A stretch of DNA of 18,093 nucleotides from Hirudo medicinalis. Lineage: Eukaryota > Annelida > Clitellata > Hirudinida > Hirudinidae. A program made the position numbers and the translations under genes. The stretch is from positions 78,855 to 96,947 of the forward strand of contig MPNW01000865.1 of NCBI GenBank assembly GCA_011800805.1. The letters run 5' to 3'. Position 1 is the stretch's first letter. Every line of letters starts with the position of its first letter. Positions 1 through 8,313 of the stretch are shown here, piece by piece. The notes below the pieces were generated by a model. It ran no database searches and was not told the DNA's origin. It saw only the letters and a program-made list of their open reading frames with translations.

Positions 1-313
1 CCGAAAGGCGAAAAGCCAGAAGGTTTGTGCCGAAAACTAGGACGAGTTTTTGGGTAATAGTACTGCATCCTCGTAGAATTGGAGATGGTTTCTGTCAGCC
101 TCCGTCCTCCCATCAGGTTGCTGATGTTCGAGATAGGCGCCTGATCCATGGTCCGGTTTACTCCAGTTGTTATCTCTCGGAGGCGGAGCTTGGACGAGAA
201 TTGGCCAGAGTTTTTTGTATAATTTTCAGCTCAATTTTACGCTATCCATTCGTGAATATCCATAAGTGAATATATGCTTTCATTTCAAGCATTCTTTCAT
301 CCGTAATATGGGT

Positions 314-433
314 GCATCCACTCATCCATCACCATCTCTCAAATATCCAGCCATCCGTCCACCCACCCATATATCCACCCATCCATCCACCCACCCATAT
401 ATCCACCCAACCGTCCACCCACTCAACCACCCT
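314..433. repeat. CCAT/CCAC tetranucleotide microsatellite
   Basis: Imperfect CATC/CACC tetranucleotide tract, with a duplicated ATATCCACCCATCCA-like segment inside. Its base composition creates proline/histidine/serine open frames on both strands that are not genes. The same motif recurs near 17430, and its reverse complement near 12105 and 16855. Confidence 0.9.
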
Positions 434-552
434 CTGGTTGTTGGGTGGTTTGTTCTGGGTTTCAGGACAACGTTCTTGCTCATCTCTAATCTGTTCCAGA
501 TGCTTCTGTGCGCTTCTTGTACGTTCACTTGGATGCTTGCTTGTGTTTGTTT

Positions 553-722
553 ATGAAAAGCCTGTTGCTGGCTATTTTTATGCCAAAGCAAAGGACCGGG
601 CTCATTCGAGAGTATTCGAGATGCTAACCGAATTCTTGAACAAGTTGAACAAGCTCATTAGCGAGAGACGATACTTTGAGGAGTTATTCACGTTGGAAGC
701 ATCGGGATCAGAAATATTCTGA
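553..722 (+). other. short open frame of unknown status
   Basis: The 3' part of an open frame ending at the TGA at 720-722. Unlike the repeat-derived residues before it, this part reads like ordinary protein: a lysine-rich stretch, then an amphipathic leucine-rich segment around MLTEFLNKLNKLISERRYF. No domain is recognised. No convincing splice acceptor fixes the 5' end, although TTTCAG occurs at 460-465. It could be the last exon of a gene starting left of the window, a decayed copy, or chance. Confidence 0.2.
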
Positions 723-877
723 CCGGACTTATCCGGCCAGTGCTCGGTGTTGGATTCTTGCGCCCATCGTATCGGTGCATTCATTGAATAAGGTTAAGCA
801 AGCGTAGGACTTATCAATGTACTCATCCGATGAGCTTGAAATGGCTACTTTGAGGATGACGACGACTGCGTTGATAC

Positions 878-914
<37 letters not shown>
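878..914. repeat. (GAT)n microsatellite
   Basis: About 12 uninterrupted TGA/GAT triplets, starting a GAT/GAC-rich stretch that continues irregularly to about 1390. Confidence 0.9.
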
Positions 915-915
<1 letters not shown>

Positions 916-1111
916 AATGAGATGCTGATTACGCCAGCCGTAACAAAGTCATTGATATGACGACGATGACGTAAATAGGACTGTGATGATGACAACGATG
1001 GCGATGACATCCAGGATAATTGGAGTCTAAAAATTACACGTGTGTGGACCACCGCCATGAGAAATGACCGATCCAATGTAATGTAATGATCCCGTGATAA
1101 TGACACGCGCT

Positions 1112-1190
1112 CCTGATGATGATGATAATAATGGTGCGGATTGCAGTGACGACGACGACGACGACGACGATGATGATGATGATGATTATG
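1112..1190. repeat. (GAC)n/(GAT)n compound microsatellite
   Basis: A short GAT run at 1114-1126, then a GAC run from about 1148 that switches to GAT at about 1169. GAC-to-GAT switches recur across the window (1328, 9881, 17698), as expected from transitions within one ancestral triplet array. Confidence 0.85.
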
Positions 1191-1327
1191 GTCACTCGTG
1201 ATTACATCGATGATGACGATTGAGCGGATGATAAGACTGACGATGATGGCTTGTCTTATCTTCATGCGATCGTTTGTGAGTGACTTGTGTTTACTTGATG
1301 CATAGCTCGCTGGTGGCTGTTGTCGTA

Positions 1328-1381
1328 GTGATGACGACGACGATGACGATGATGATAGTGATGAAGGTGATGATGACGACT
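1328..1381. repeat. GAT/GAC imperfect triplet array
   Basis: Mixed GAT, GAC and single odd triplets. With the two arrays upstream it makes the minus strand of 729-1427 read as an open Ser/His/Arg-rich frame, which is low complexity and not a gene. Confidence 0.75.
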
Positions 1382-1523
1382 GCGATCCAATTGATATGAT
1401 TATATGAATGATCTTAGATGATGACATCTATCGACATTTTAGAAAGACGCGACCTACACAAACTGCGTCAGAAGAATAAGGCAAATAGAATAACAAGGAA
1501 TACGCATGCTTGGCGGAGAATTA

Positions 1524-1558
1524 TCGTCGTCGTCGTCGTCATCATCTTTATCATCATT
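1524..1558. repeat. (TCG)n/(TCA)n microsatellite
   Basis: A TCG run followed by TCATCATC; it is the complement-strand version of the GAC/GAT arrays just upstream, so the motif changes orientation within a few hundred bases. Confidence 0.75.
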
Positions 1559-1609
1559 AATATTAATTTCATGTTTAATATTATTCTATGCTTGCGATTA
1601 TTTAGATAA

Positions 1610-3530
1610 ACACGTTCACAAAATCCTCGCGGAACGACAAAGTTTGCTCGGCTAAGTTCAAACTCAGGACTTATAGGGTTTCACTTTTGAGTCGGCTCGC
1701 TAGTTGTGCAAATCAATCAGTGTCTTGACGTTCGTGCTTTTCAAGACAAAGGCTTGTAATTTTGAGAGATCTCACATTCTGGCCATCTTTGTTATTTGTG
1801 GCTTTCGGCTGCTCTCAAAAGCACCAGCTTCGCTACAACCTTTACCTGAGTTTTCCGATGTTCCGAGAGTTCCGATGTAGTAAAGATTTTATTTTTTATA
1901 ATATTTTTTTTTAAATATGACATTATTCTGAAACAATTTTTTTTAACCTGAAACGCCTGGAAATTCCCTTTGCCGCCGAAGATATTCGATACGTGTCCTG
2001 AAATTCTTACTGTAAATGAATATTGGCTAATTAATATCAAATATTAAACATAGTAACGTTTACTATTTAGTGCAGCAACAATAAATTATTACGTGTTCCT
2101 ACTGGATTCTTGGGTACCTTGGTCGTCTGCCAATTCTTAACTATAAACATCCGCTATGGTCGCCGTACGATGAAATGACAAACATAGCCGCTTATAATCG
2201 AACCAGGATCCTTTTTGACACGAATTGATGTCGAATTTTGTTTACTTTTGTCGTTATAACTTGGACTTCGACCAGATAAGACTAATTTCATTTAGAGCGT
2301 ATTTGTTAAAAGCTCGTGCACTACCAGCACATATTGGCTTTTTTGCATCGATGAGTATGGTAATGTATATTTCTTCGAAGCTTTCAAGTGGGCGAGTTAA
2401 TATGGTGATTTTAATGGAGGTTGCAAAAAAAAAATGGCGTCTGTTTCTCGACTCTAATAAAGTGCTCGCTTGCTTTTGTTTAGTCACGATTTGAAGCTTG
2501 CTGCGATGTTAAATCATGTTTTGACATCAAAAATGCTTCGAAGACAATCGCATTCCATAATCTGAAGCTCCTACTTCGAGTAATTTGTTTAGCTCCATAA
2601 GAATGTACCTAACTTGAGAAGCTCTATTTAGAGGCATAGCCGCATCTGCCTATTGTTTTCTGCACTCGTCAGCAACCAAACATTTGGATCATGGGCTGAT
2701 GTAATGAGAATTTTAATAACCGGTTTTGGTTGTAATTATCTTTAATTCTACGTGGCTTGTCACGGTTTGTTCAAAACCCCACTTGATTCACAAAAGTGAA
2801 CTGCCAAAGGTGAACTGATCACAGCCAACACTCCTTAATTAGGTTAATGAATTCACTGTGGCCACTCTATTGTTAGACTTTGTTCGGCCATTTTTATAGT
2901 TTGTACCAGTTTGGCACAGTTACTATTGTTGTGGTCGTTGTGGTTGCTCTTGATGTGGTCAATCCCTATTTTTTAAGGCTGATAAAAATTCCTCAAGACC
3001 ACAATGCAAAGTCATAAAATAATAGGTAATGAGGGGTAGAAATTGTTGAAAGCTCCTGTCGATGACTGCATTCTAAAAGCAATACAGAATATTGTGTTAA
3101 ATAATATCTGACACTGTAATTGCAAACATTTCCCCAAATCTTGTTATTACAAACTGCTGTAGGTAAATAGTCACATTATCACATTATGTGGTATCACAAT
3201 ATCTAGCTTTGGAACACCTCTAAATTCCTCGGTTATCCTGCTTTGCCGAGCCACACAGCCGACCATCACTGAATGTTACTAGTGCCGATCATACCACCGT
3301 GGCTGCATAGGAATGTATGCGGTGTTATGTGAATTATATTTTGACCTTTGCAATTTGATGAAGGACAAAATTGCATTTTAAATTATTTACGTCGATAATC
3401 TCATCACCTTATTATTGTCGATAATTGTCACCAAATTTTGATGAAAATAAATTTTTATCGATACCTACGAGCACGGCTGCGTCATCTATCGCTGCCGGGA
3501 TGGACCGGTTCTTAATCCCGTGTTTACTTT
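1610..3530. other. AT-rich intergenic or 5' intronic region
   Basis: About 1.9 kb of mostly AT-rich unique sequence. Open frames are short (60-90 codons), overlap on opposite strands and show no recognisable domain. No tRNA, rRNA, transposase or long repeat was seen. It may hold the promoter or first intron of the nuclear receptor gene, but I can point to no specific promoter element. Confidence 0.5.
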
Positions 3531-3533
3531 CAG

Positions 3534-3578
3534 GGTCTTATGAGTTTTGAGAGGGACATAAGTTGGTCTCCTACAGAA
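3534..3578 (+). other. candidate 5' leader mini-exon of the receptor gene
   Basis: A 45-nt segment with a good acceptor on its left (TGTTTACTTTCAG ending at 3533) and a consensus donor on its right (GTGAGT at 3579). Spliced to the acceptor at 3890, its ATG at 3540 would open a frame of 27 codons ending in a TGA at 3933-3935. That frame overlaps the main ATG at 3925 but is out of frame with it. The segment would therefore be leader sequence carrying an overlapping upstream ORF, not an N-terminal extension. This rests on splice-site appearance only. Confidence 0.25.
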
Positions 3579-3924
3579 GTGAGTGTGTTTCTCGTCTTGT
3601 TTTGTTGATAATACACATTGGTCTCTGCATTTGCTCATAATTATGCTGCTAAATTGTCTATTATAAGGATGTTGTTCAGTTTAATGAGCTAGGGGAGGGC
3701 ATTCCGGCAGCCTTTGGTAGGAAACGGATTTTGTCGGTCCTGTGCTTCCGTCTTCACACCAAATTTTGCTCTTCAAACCAGACGATTTTAATCATTTTAA
3801 ATTTGGACGTCTTAGTTTTTTGGATTCAAATTTGTAATGTAAATGTTCTCCATTATTACAATTTTTTAAAACGACTTTCTGTTTTTGCAGGAGAGCAATT
3901 TGCTCAGGGCGAGTATTTCAAAGA

Positions 3925-3962
3925 ATGGATCATGACGTTATGTACCTCCAGGGCCAGCAACA

Positions 3963-3994
<32 letters not shown>

Positions 3995-4248
3995 AACCAC
4001 AGCATCAACAGCAACAACTAATACAGCAACATCTTCTCCATCAACTGCTGCAGCGTCAACAGCTCCAGCAGTCACAACAACAACAACAACAGCAGCAGCT
4101 GCAACATCTACAACAACAGCAGAAGTCCATCAAGAGGAGGACGAGTCAGATGCCCGAAGAGGGGCAGAAGGGGATCAAGCTCTGTGCCGTCTGCTCGGAA
4201 CTGGCCGCAGGAAAATACTTCGGGGCTGAAGTCTGCGTTCCCTGCAAG
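3925..4248 (+). CDS. receptor exon 1: poly-Q A/B region and DBD1 zinc finger I
   Basis: Coding part of an exon opening at 3891 after the acceptor CTGTTTTTGCAG. Residues 11-24 and 51-58 are pure glutamine from mixed CAG/CAA codons, with more Gln between and after them. Residues 38-42 (LHQLL) fit the LxxLL nuclear-receptor-box pattern. A basic KRR at 70-72 could be a localisation signal. Finger I has Cys 87, 90, 104 and 107. Its P-box is CVPCK where the family usually has CEGCK. The exon ends in phase 0 directly after the P-box lysine; the donor is AAG|GTTTGA. Left unspliced, the frame stops two codons later. Confidence 0.9.
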
Positions 4249-7200
4249 GTTTGAACTCTCACCTATTTTTGAGGGTTTGAGTGTTCATCGTTCAAAGTTT
4301 GTGTTCCTAGGTCAGGAACTTCCTTGAATACACATGACAATACAATGTAATACTCACAGTTTCAATGTAATAAGCTTTACAAGCACCTTATTCTTGTCCG
4401 AATTAATACGTACGATGACGATCGTAGCGAACGGCGAGTTAGAAATATTTTACATCGCCGACAGACCTTCTACCTGAGGTATGCCTACACCGGAGAATCC
4501 TTCGTGTGCAAGGGCAACGACAACTGCCTCATCACTTCTACCCAGAGAACCTGCTGCAAGAAGTGCAGATTCAGGAAGTGCAAGGAGGCAGGGATGGAGA
4601 GAAAGCGTAAGTTTCCGATTGCAAAAAACTCGTCTTTCGTTTCCGGAAGTATTTTCCGAATGCGATCCGTCGCGTCGTTCGAGCATCCCTGACGTTTCTC
4701 GCGACGTACGTTTATTTCCCCCAGTGAGGTCTCCCGTTGTTTTTGCAGTTCGACCGATGAACGTTCCCCTCAAGGAAGGCCAGCAAAAATGCGTCGTCTG
4801 CTCCGATGTTGCCAATGGAATTCACTTTGGGGCTCTTACCTGCGAAGGCTGTAAGGTAGCAAGGAATTTTAAGTTCGTGCGATACTATAGACAGGTAGAT
4901 AAATTTTTAGTGGGTAATATTATTAAACGAAGATGCTGGTCTAAACATTCGTTGGTTTATACTCCTTGAAAGTTGAGCAAAAACCTCGATGATTTCAGAA
5001 ATTCTTCAGGAGAGGTATGAACGAAAGTCATACCTACGTCTGCAAGAACAGCAAGAGCTGCATCATCAACCCGCGGACCAGAAACGCCTGTCGCTACTGC
5101 CGATACCAAAAGTGCCTCGCCCAGAAGATGTCCAGGGAGGGTGAGAATTTGTTCCTGTTCAGGCTCATTTTTCCGATCACATTATCTTTTGCTAGTCGGA
5201 TGTCTTTTCACATGTTCAAATAAAAATTGCTAGTTTTCGATTTTGGAGATCGTTGTGGATGTTTACATAGATTTATTTGGTTTGTTTTATTTCGTCCAGC
5301 CATCCAGATGGGCAGGCCGTCGAAGATGAATGTCACGAGCGTCATGCCTTCCCAGAAGAAAGACAAATCCCCGACCCAAATGGTGCTCAGCCACCCCCAC
5401 CAGCAGCATTCATTCCAGTCTCAGCAGCCCCAGTCTCTTGTCCTCATGGGGCAGAACCACTCTCCTCAGAGTAGCTATTACATGAACCACCAGCTGAACC
5501 AGATGCCGGGAGGATCCGGGGATCGCCAGCACGGCTATCTGGGAGAGATGCACCAGGTCCCGAGCATGAAGCTCGATCAGGTCCCTCCTGGTTTTTCATC
5601 AAAGTTCATCGACGAGATGGAAGACCACCCGTCGAGGCTGAGGATCCCCTGCGACCAAGAGGGCAGGCCGATGGTGAGCTACCAGGGACCAAACCTCAGT
5701 CAGCCGCTCAACTACATGATGGAGGATAAGCAGCAAGAGAACAAATCTTTCTACAGCAACGGCATAAACAACGGCCCTGCCTTTTCGTCGACTCTTTCCA
5801 ACCCGTGGCACGGAGACTTGAATCAGACGAGACAGAGGCAGCCCGACGACTACTGTGATACGAAGGTCAAAATGGAGCAGGAGAATGCCAGCCTATTCTA
5901 CTACCTCAACCATCATCCTGGTGGCAACAGCTCTGCCAATGGCATGCAGAGCAGTTTTGATGCCTCCATTGATTGGACAGATGAACTGGCCTACAGGCAG
6001 GGCGACGTCCTCTCAGATTTTGCTCAGCCTCTTCACCATTCTTCTGGGTCTCCATCCTCCATGACTGACGAGATTTTCAACAATGGCAGCGGGGGAGCGG
6101 CCGAGCAGCACTCCTCAGTCGAAGGGCCAGAGAACCACTTGGGCCTCTTTGCTTTTGACGGTGGCCTGGAAAACTTTGCTGGAAGCTTCGACTCGCTCCA
6201 GTCTCTCTCCGCCTTTCCGAGTCATGTGCCTTCGTCCGGAAATGTCCTCGACCTAAAGTCGTTAATGCCGACCCACCATCCCCACCAGCCTCAGAACTTT
6301 CAAGACATATTCGGTCCGTCCGGGCTCGCAATGACCAGCCAAGACGTTCAGGACGTGCTGGAAAATGCCAACAAGATGCAAAACCTTCCCTTCGTTAGTC
6401 TGGACACCTGCTCTCTGGAAAGCCTCATGAAAAATGCAGAGAGTCTGGTCCACGAAGCCGCTTCGCAATCCCTCGACTCTAAGCACAAGTGGTGCCAGAC
6501 GCTCCAAGAGGCCAGCAGGCAGTTCAGGCCCGACGGGGCCGACGAGGATTTCGCAGAGGACGACCTGTCGAAGGCAGAGAAAGACTTCCAGGTCGAGGAG
6601 GGTCACTTCGAGGACGGCAGCCGTTACGAAGTCCTCGCGGGTCGGAGCAGGCAGTACTGGAGATCCCTGGTCCTGCCGAAGTCCGACACCCGCTGGATGG
6701 GGGAGTACAACGACGCCTGTCGCAACATCGTCGTTCCCTACAAGAACTTCGTCGCCGAGATGACGGCGACGAACCTGAGGCTGGCTGTCGAGTTCAGCGT
6801 GAGTTTCGAGTTCAGCGGCTTGCTTTCAAAGTCTCACGTTGCAAACGAACTCAGGACGAGTTGTTTGTCTTCTCGATACGGGCATTGTTTTAACGTTGCT
6901 GTTTGGGTGCTCAATGTATTTTAATAAACAATTTATGCATTTAGTGGATTTCAATTCACTCCAGATCTTGTTATTTGTTTATTTATTTTATATTATTGTT
7001 ATTACTTATTTTAATATTTATTATTATTCTCCCTCAAGAACTGGATGAAAGTTGAAAAGAGAATGAATGGCGTCTCTGAATTTGTGGAAAAGACTGTTGT
7101 TCCAGAATACACAAAACTGTCAGTTGCCTACATGAAGGCCATTCCAGGTTTGTGCAGATTTCTTTTGGCAGGAAAATATTTTGCTTAACTTTTGTAATCA

Positions 7201-7619
7201 GGATAATTGAAATGATCAAGAAAGTGGGAATTTGTTACGTCAACGGTTTTGATAATTAATGTCACGACGATCGCATCCAGGATTCGTACTCCTCGACCCT
7301 GACGACCAGAAGCTGCTGTTGAGACTAGCCCAATGTCCCAGCAGGATACTGGCCGCTTCTCTCAACTGGTTCGACCGAGCGAACGACCGCTACGTGCCCG
7401 AGTTCCTCCCCTGGAGGAGGCTTCCGGAGCGTCCCGACCCGTTCTTCGACAGGTTGGAGCAGTTCGCTCGGAAGATTCAGAAGGTACGACTGGACGAGAC
7501 GGAGGAGTGCTTCCTCAATGCTGTCGTCATCATTTCTGCAGGTGATTACGTCTATTTATAATAATAATAATAATAATAATAGTTAATTTATAATGCTTTT
7601 ATGCACATAATCACAGCTG

Positions 7620-7651
<32 letters not shown>

Positions 7652-8313
7652 CTGTTGTTGAATTCTCGAAGGGATCGTTGTTAATTCCGCTTCTCGACTT
7701 TCATCTTAGATTATCCGAGTCTCAAGAATCCGGACAGCATCAAGGAGGCGAGCATGAAGTTCTTGAAGATTTTCAGGGCCTACACTACTCGTGAGTCGTT
7801 TTCTTGCATTTTGACCCACGATCGATGATATCGGGATGTTGCGGGAAGGACGGGGAAAGTATTTCGACCTCCTCGATTGCCGAGCTGCCTGCGGGAGCCC
7901 CGAGCGTCCGATCGGGCTCGACCGTCGGCCGGAGAGGGTGTCGCATAAGAGTGTCGTAATCACGACAACGTTTTAATGGCAATCGTGATTGTTCGCACGA
8001 GATTCTATTACGATCGTATTAAATGTATGATACGTGCTCGTAACTTGCAGTGAGAAGTGTTAGGGGCAGCGAAAACACGCGTCTGGAATTCATCCTATCC
8101 TACGTCCCCGAACTGCGCCACATCGGTCTCCTCCACCATGTGAGCACCACTCGCCCGAACATGCTCTCCAGTTCCTCTCCTTCTGGCCACAACCCGACCA
8201 ACCTGGAGACCCTCCAGAATATGCTCATCAACGGGGTCGACTCTAGGCCGATGGTCGGCAAGGACAGAAAGGCGAACGGCACTTCTTCGTCGACCGTCTC
8301 GAGTTCTATTTGA
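3925..8313 (+). CDS. nuclear receptor with two DNA-binding domains (2DBD-NR), nine coding exons
   Basis: Predicted ligand-regulated or orphan transcription factor of the nucleus. Coding exons: 3925-4248, 4465-4606, 4749-4855, 4999-5140, 5300-6798, 7039-7147, 7281-7541, 7710-7790, 8051-8313. All junctions are GT-AG, the frame holds throughout, and the product is 975 residues. Domains: poly-Q A/B region (1-84); DBD1 with zinc cysteines 87/90/104/107 and 123/129/139/142; DBD2 with 170/173/187/190 and 206/212/222/225; a long hinge (about 250-630); an LBD (about 680-950) with the helix 3-5 signature (IPGF at 773-776, DDQ at 782-784) and PELRHIG at 908-914. The ATG at 3925 has A at -3 and G at +4. 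The frame stays open back to the acceptor at 3890, so an upstream coding exon is possible. Fingers, spacing and LBD signature make a nuclear receptor near certain; the 2DBD class follows from both fingers pairs lying in one frame. A fused pair of genes or a mis-assembly is unlikely because the exons interlock in phase. Confidence 0.93.
4465..4606 (+). CDS. receptor exon 2: DBD1 zinc finger II
   Basis: 142 nt, acceptor GCCGACAG, perfect donor GTAAGT, ending in phase 1. It encodes residues 109-155 with Cys 123, 129, 139 and 142. The spacings (15 residues from finger I to finger II, then C-x5-C-x9-C-x2-C) are canonical. The usual FFRR at the start of the recognition helix is replaced by TFYLR. 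The end reads CRFRKCKEAGM, the familiar finger II tail of nuclear receptors. Confidence 0.9.
4749..4855 (+). CDS. receptor exon 3: inter-DBD linker and DBD2 zinc finger I
   Basis: 107 nt, acceptor TTGTTTTTGCAG, entering in phase 1 and leaving in phase 0 after the P-box lysine, the same position as the end of exon 1. It encodes a short linker (27 residues between the last Cys of DBD1 and the first of DBD2) and Cys 170, 173, 187 and 190. The P-box is canonical CEGCK. It shares VCS and FGA with finger I of DBD1; I count 12 of 22 identical residues from the first Cys to the P-box Lys. Confidence 0.92.
4999..5140 (+). CDS. receptor exon 4: DBD2 zinc finger II
   Basis: 142 nt, exactly the length of exon 2, entering in phase 0 and leaving in phase 1. 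Acceptor GATGATTTCAG, donor GTGAGA. It encodes residues 192-238, beginning KFFRRG (canonical recognition-helix start), with Cys 206, 212, 222 and 225 and the tail CRYQKCLAQKM. Joined to exon 5 it continues SREAIQMGRPSK, which resembles the DBD C-terminal extension (AVRxGRxPK type) of E75/Rev-erb-like receptors. Confidence 0.93.
5300..6798 (+). CDS. receptor exon 5: hinge and first LBD helices
   Basis: Unusually large 1499-nt exon (residues 239-738), acceptor TTTCGTCCAG, donor GTGAGT. The hinge is low complexity, rich in Gln, Ser, His, Asn, Met and Pro, and should be disordered. Residues 428-431 (VKME) fit the sumoylation consensus. From about residue 632 the sequence becomes charged and helical (acidic run around 650-675), then enters the LBD helix 1-3 region (RQYWRSLVLPKSDTRWMGEY). 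Several open frames on the other strand and in other frames of this exon are shadows. Confidence 0.9.
7039..7147 (+). CDS. receptor exon 6: LBD helix 3 region
   Basis: 109 nt, acceptor TTCTCCCTCAAG, donor CAG|GTTTGT, phase 0 in and phase 1 out. It encodes residues 739-774, ending VAYMKAIP, the first half of the nuclear receptor LBD signature (AKxIPGFxxLxxxDQ). Exon 7 supplies the second half in frame, which confirms the junction. Confidence 0.85.
7281..7541 (+). CDS. receptor exon 7: LBD signature and helices 4-9
   Basis: 261 nt, acceptor CGCATCCAG, donor CAG|GTGATT, phase 1 in and out. It begins with the split Gly775 and reads GFVLLDPDDQKLLLRLAQ, the most conserved LBD segment. It ends in LDETEECFLNAVVIISA, matching the family pattern LdxtExxlLxAIvl of helices 8-9. 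The frame is fixed by both matches. Confidence 0.9.
7557..7651. repeat. (TAA)n microsatellites in intron 7
   Basis: Two AAT/TAA runs (about 7557-7581 and 7620-7650) inside the 168-bp intron between exons 7 and 8. Repeats in this position probably make intron length polymorphic. Confidence 0.85.
7710..7790 (+). CDS. receptor exon 8: LBD helix 9 region
   Basis: 81 nt, acceptor CTTTCATCTTAG, donor GTGAGT, phase 1 in and out, so skipping it would keep the frame. It encodes DYPSLKNPDSIKEASMKFLK and a few more residues, corresponding to the usual D-x-P-G-L loop and helix 9; here Ser replaces the common Gly. The exon is too small to stand out by itself; domain order and phase support it. Confidence 0.8.
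8051..8313 (+). CDS. receptor exon 9: LBD helices 10-11 and C-terminus
   Basis: Terminal coding exon with acceptor CGTAACTTGCAG, entering in phase 1 and stopping at TGA 8311-8313. RLEFILSYVPELRHIG is the classic helix 10/11 dimer-interface motif. The 60-residue tail after it is Ser/Asn/Thr-rich. The nearest thing to an AF-2 helix is TLQNML at 942-947, where Asn stands in place of the core Glu of the usual hydrophobic-x-E-hydrophobic pattern, so an active AF-2 is doubtful. Confidence 0.88.

Noticed and set aside
729..1427. 232-codon minus-strand open frame
   Set aside because: Made almost entirely of GAT/GAC repeat complement (Ser, His, Arg, Ile runs); no domain and no splice context.
3731..4021. 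Plus-strand open frame reading through into exon 1 in another frame
   Set aside because: It crosses the acceptor at 3890 and translates the CAG tract as Ser/Asn, out of frame with the zinc finger that follows.
5599..6893. Several open frames on the minus strand and in other plus frames within exon 5
   Set aside because: Shadows of the receptor hinge/LBD frame, which is the one continuous with the zinc fingers and the LBD signature.
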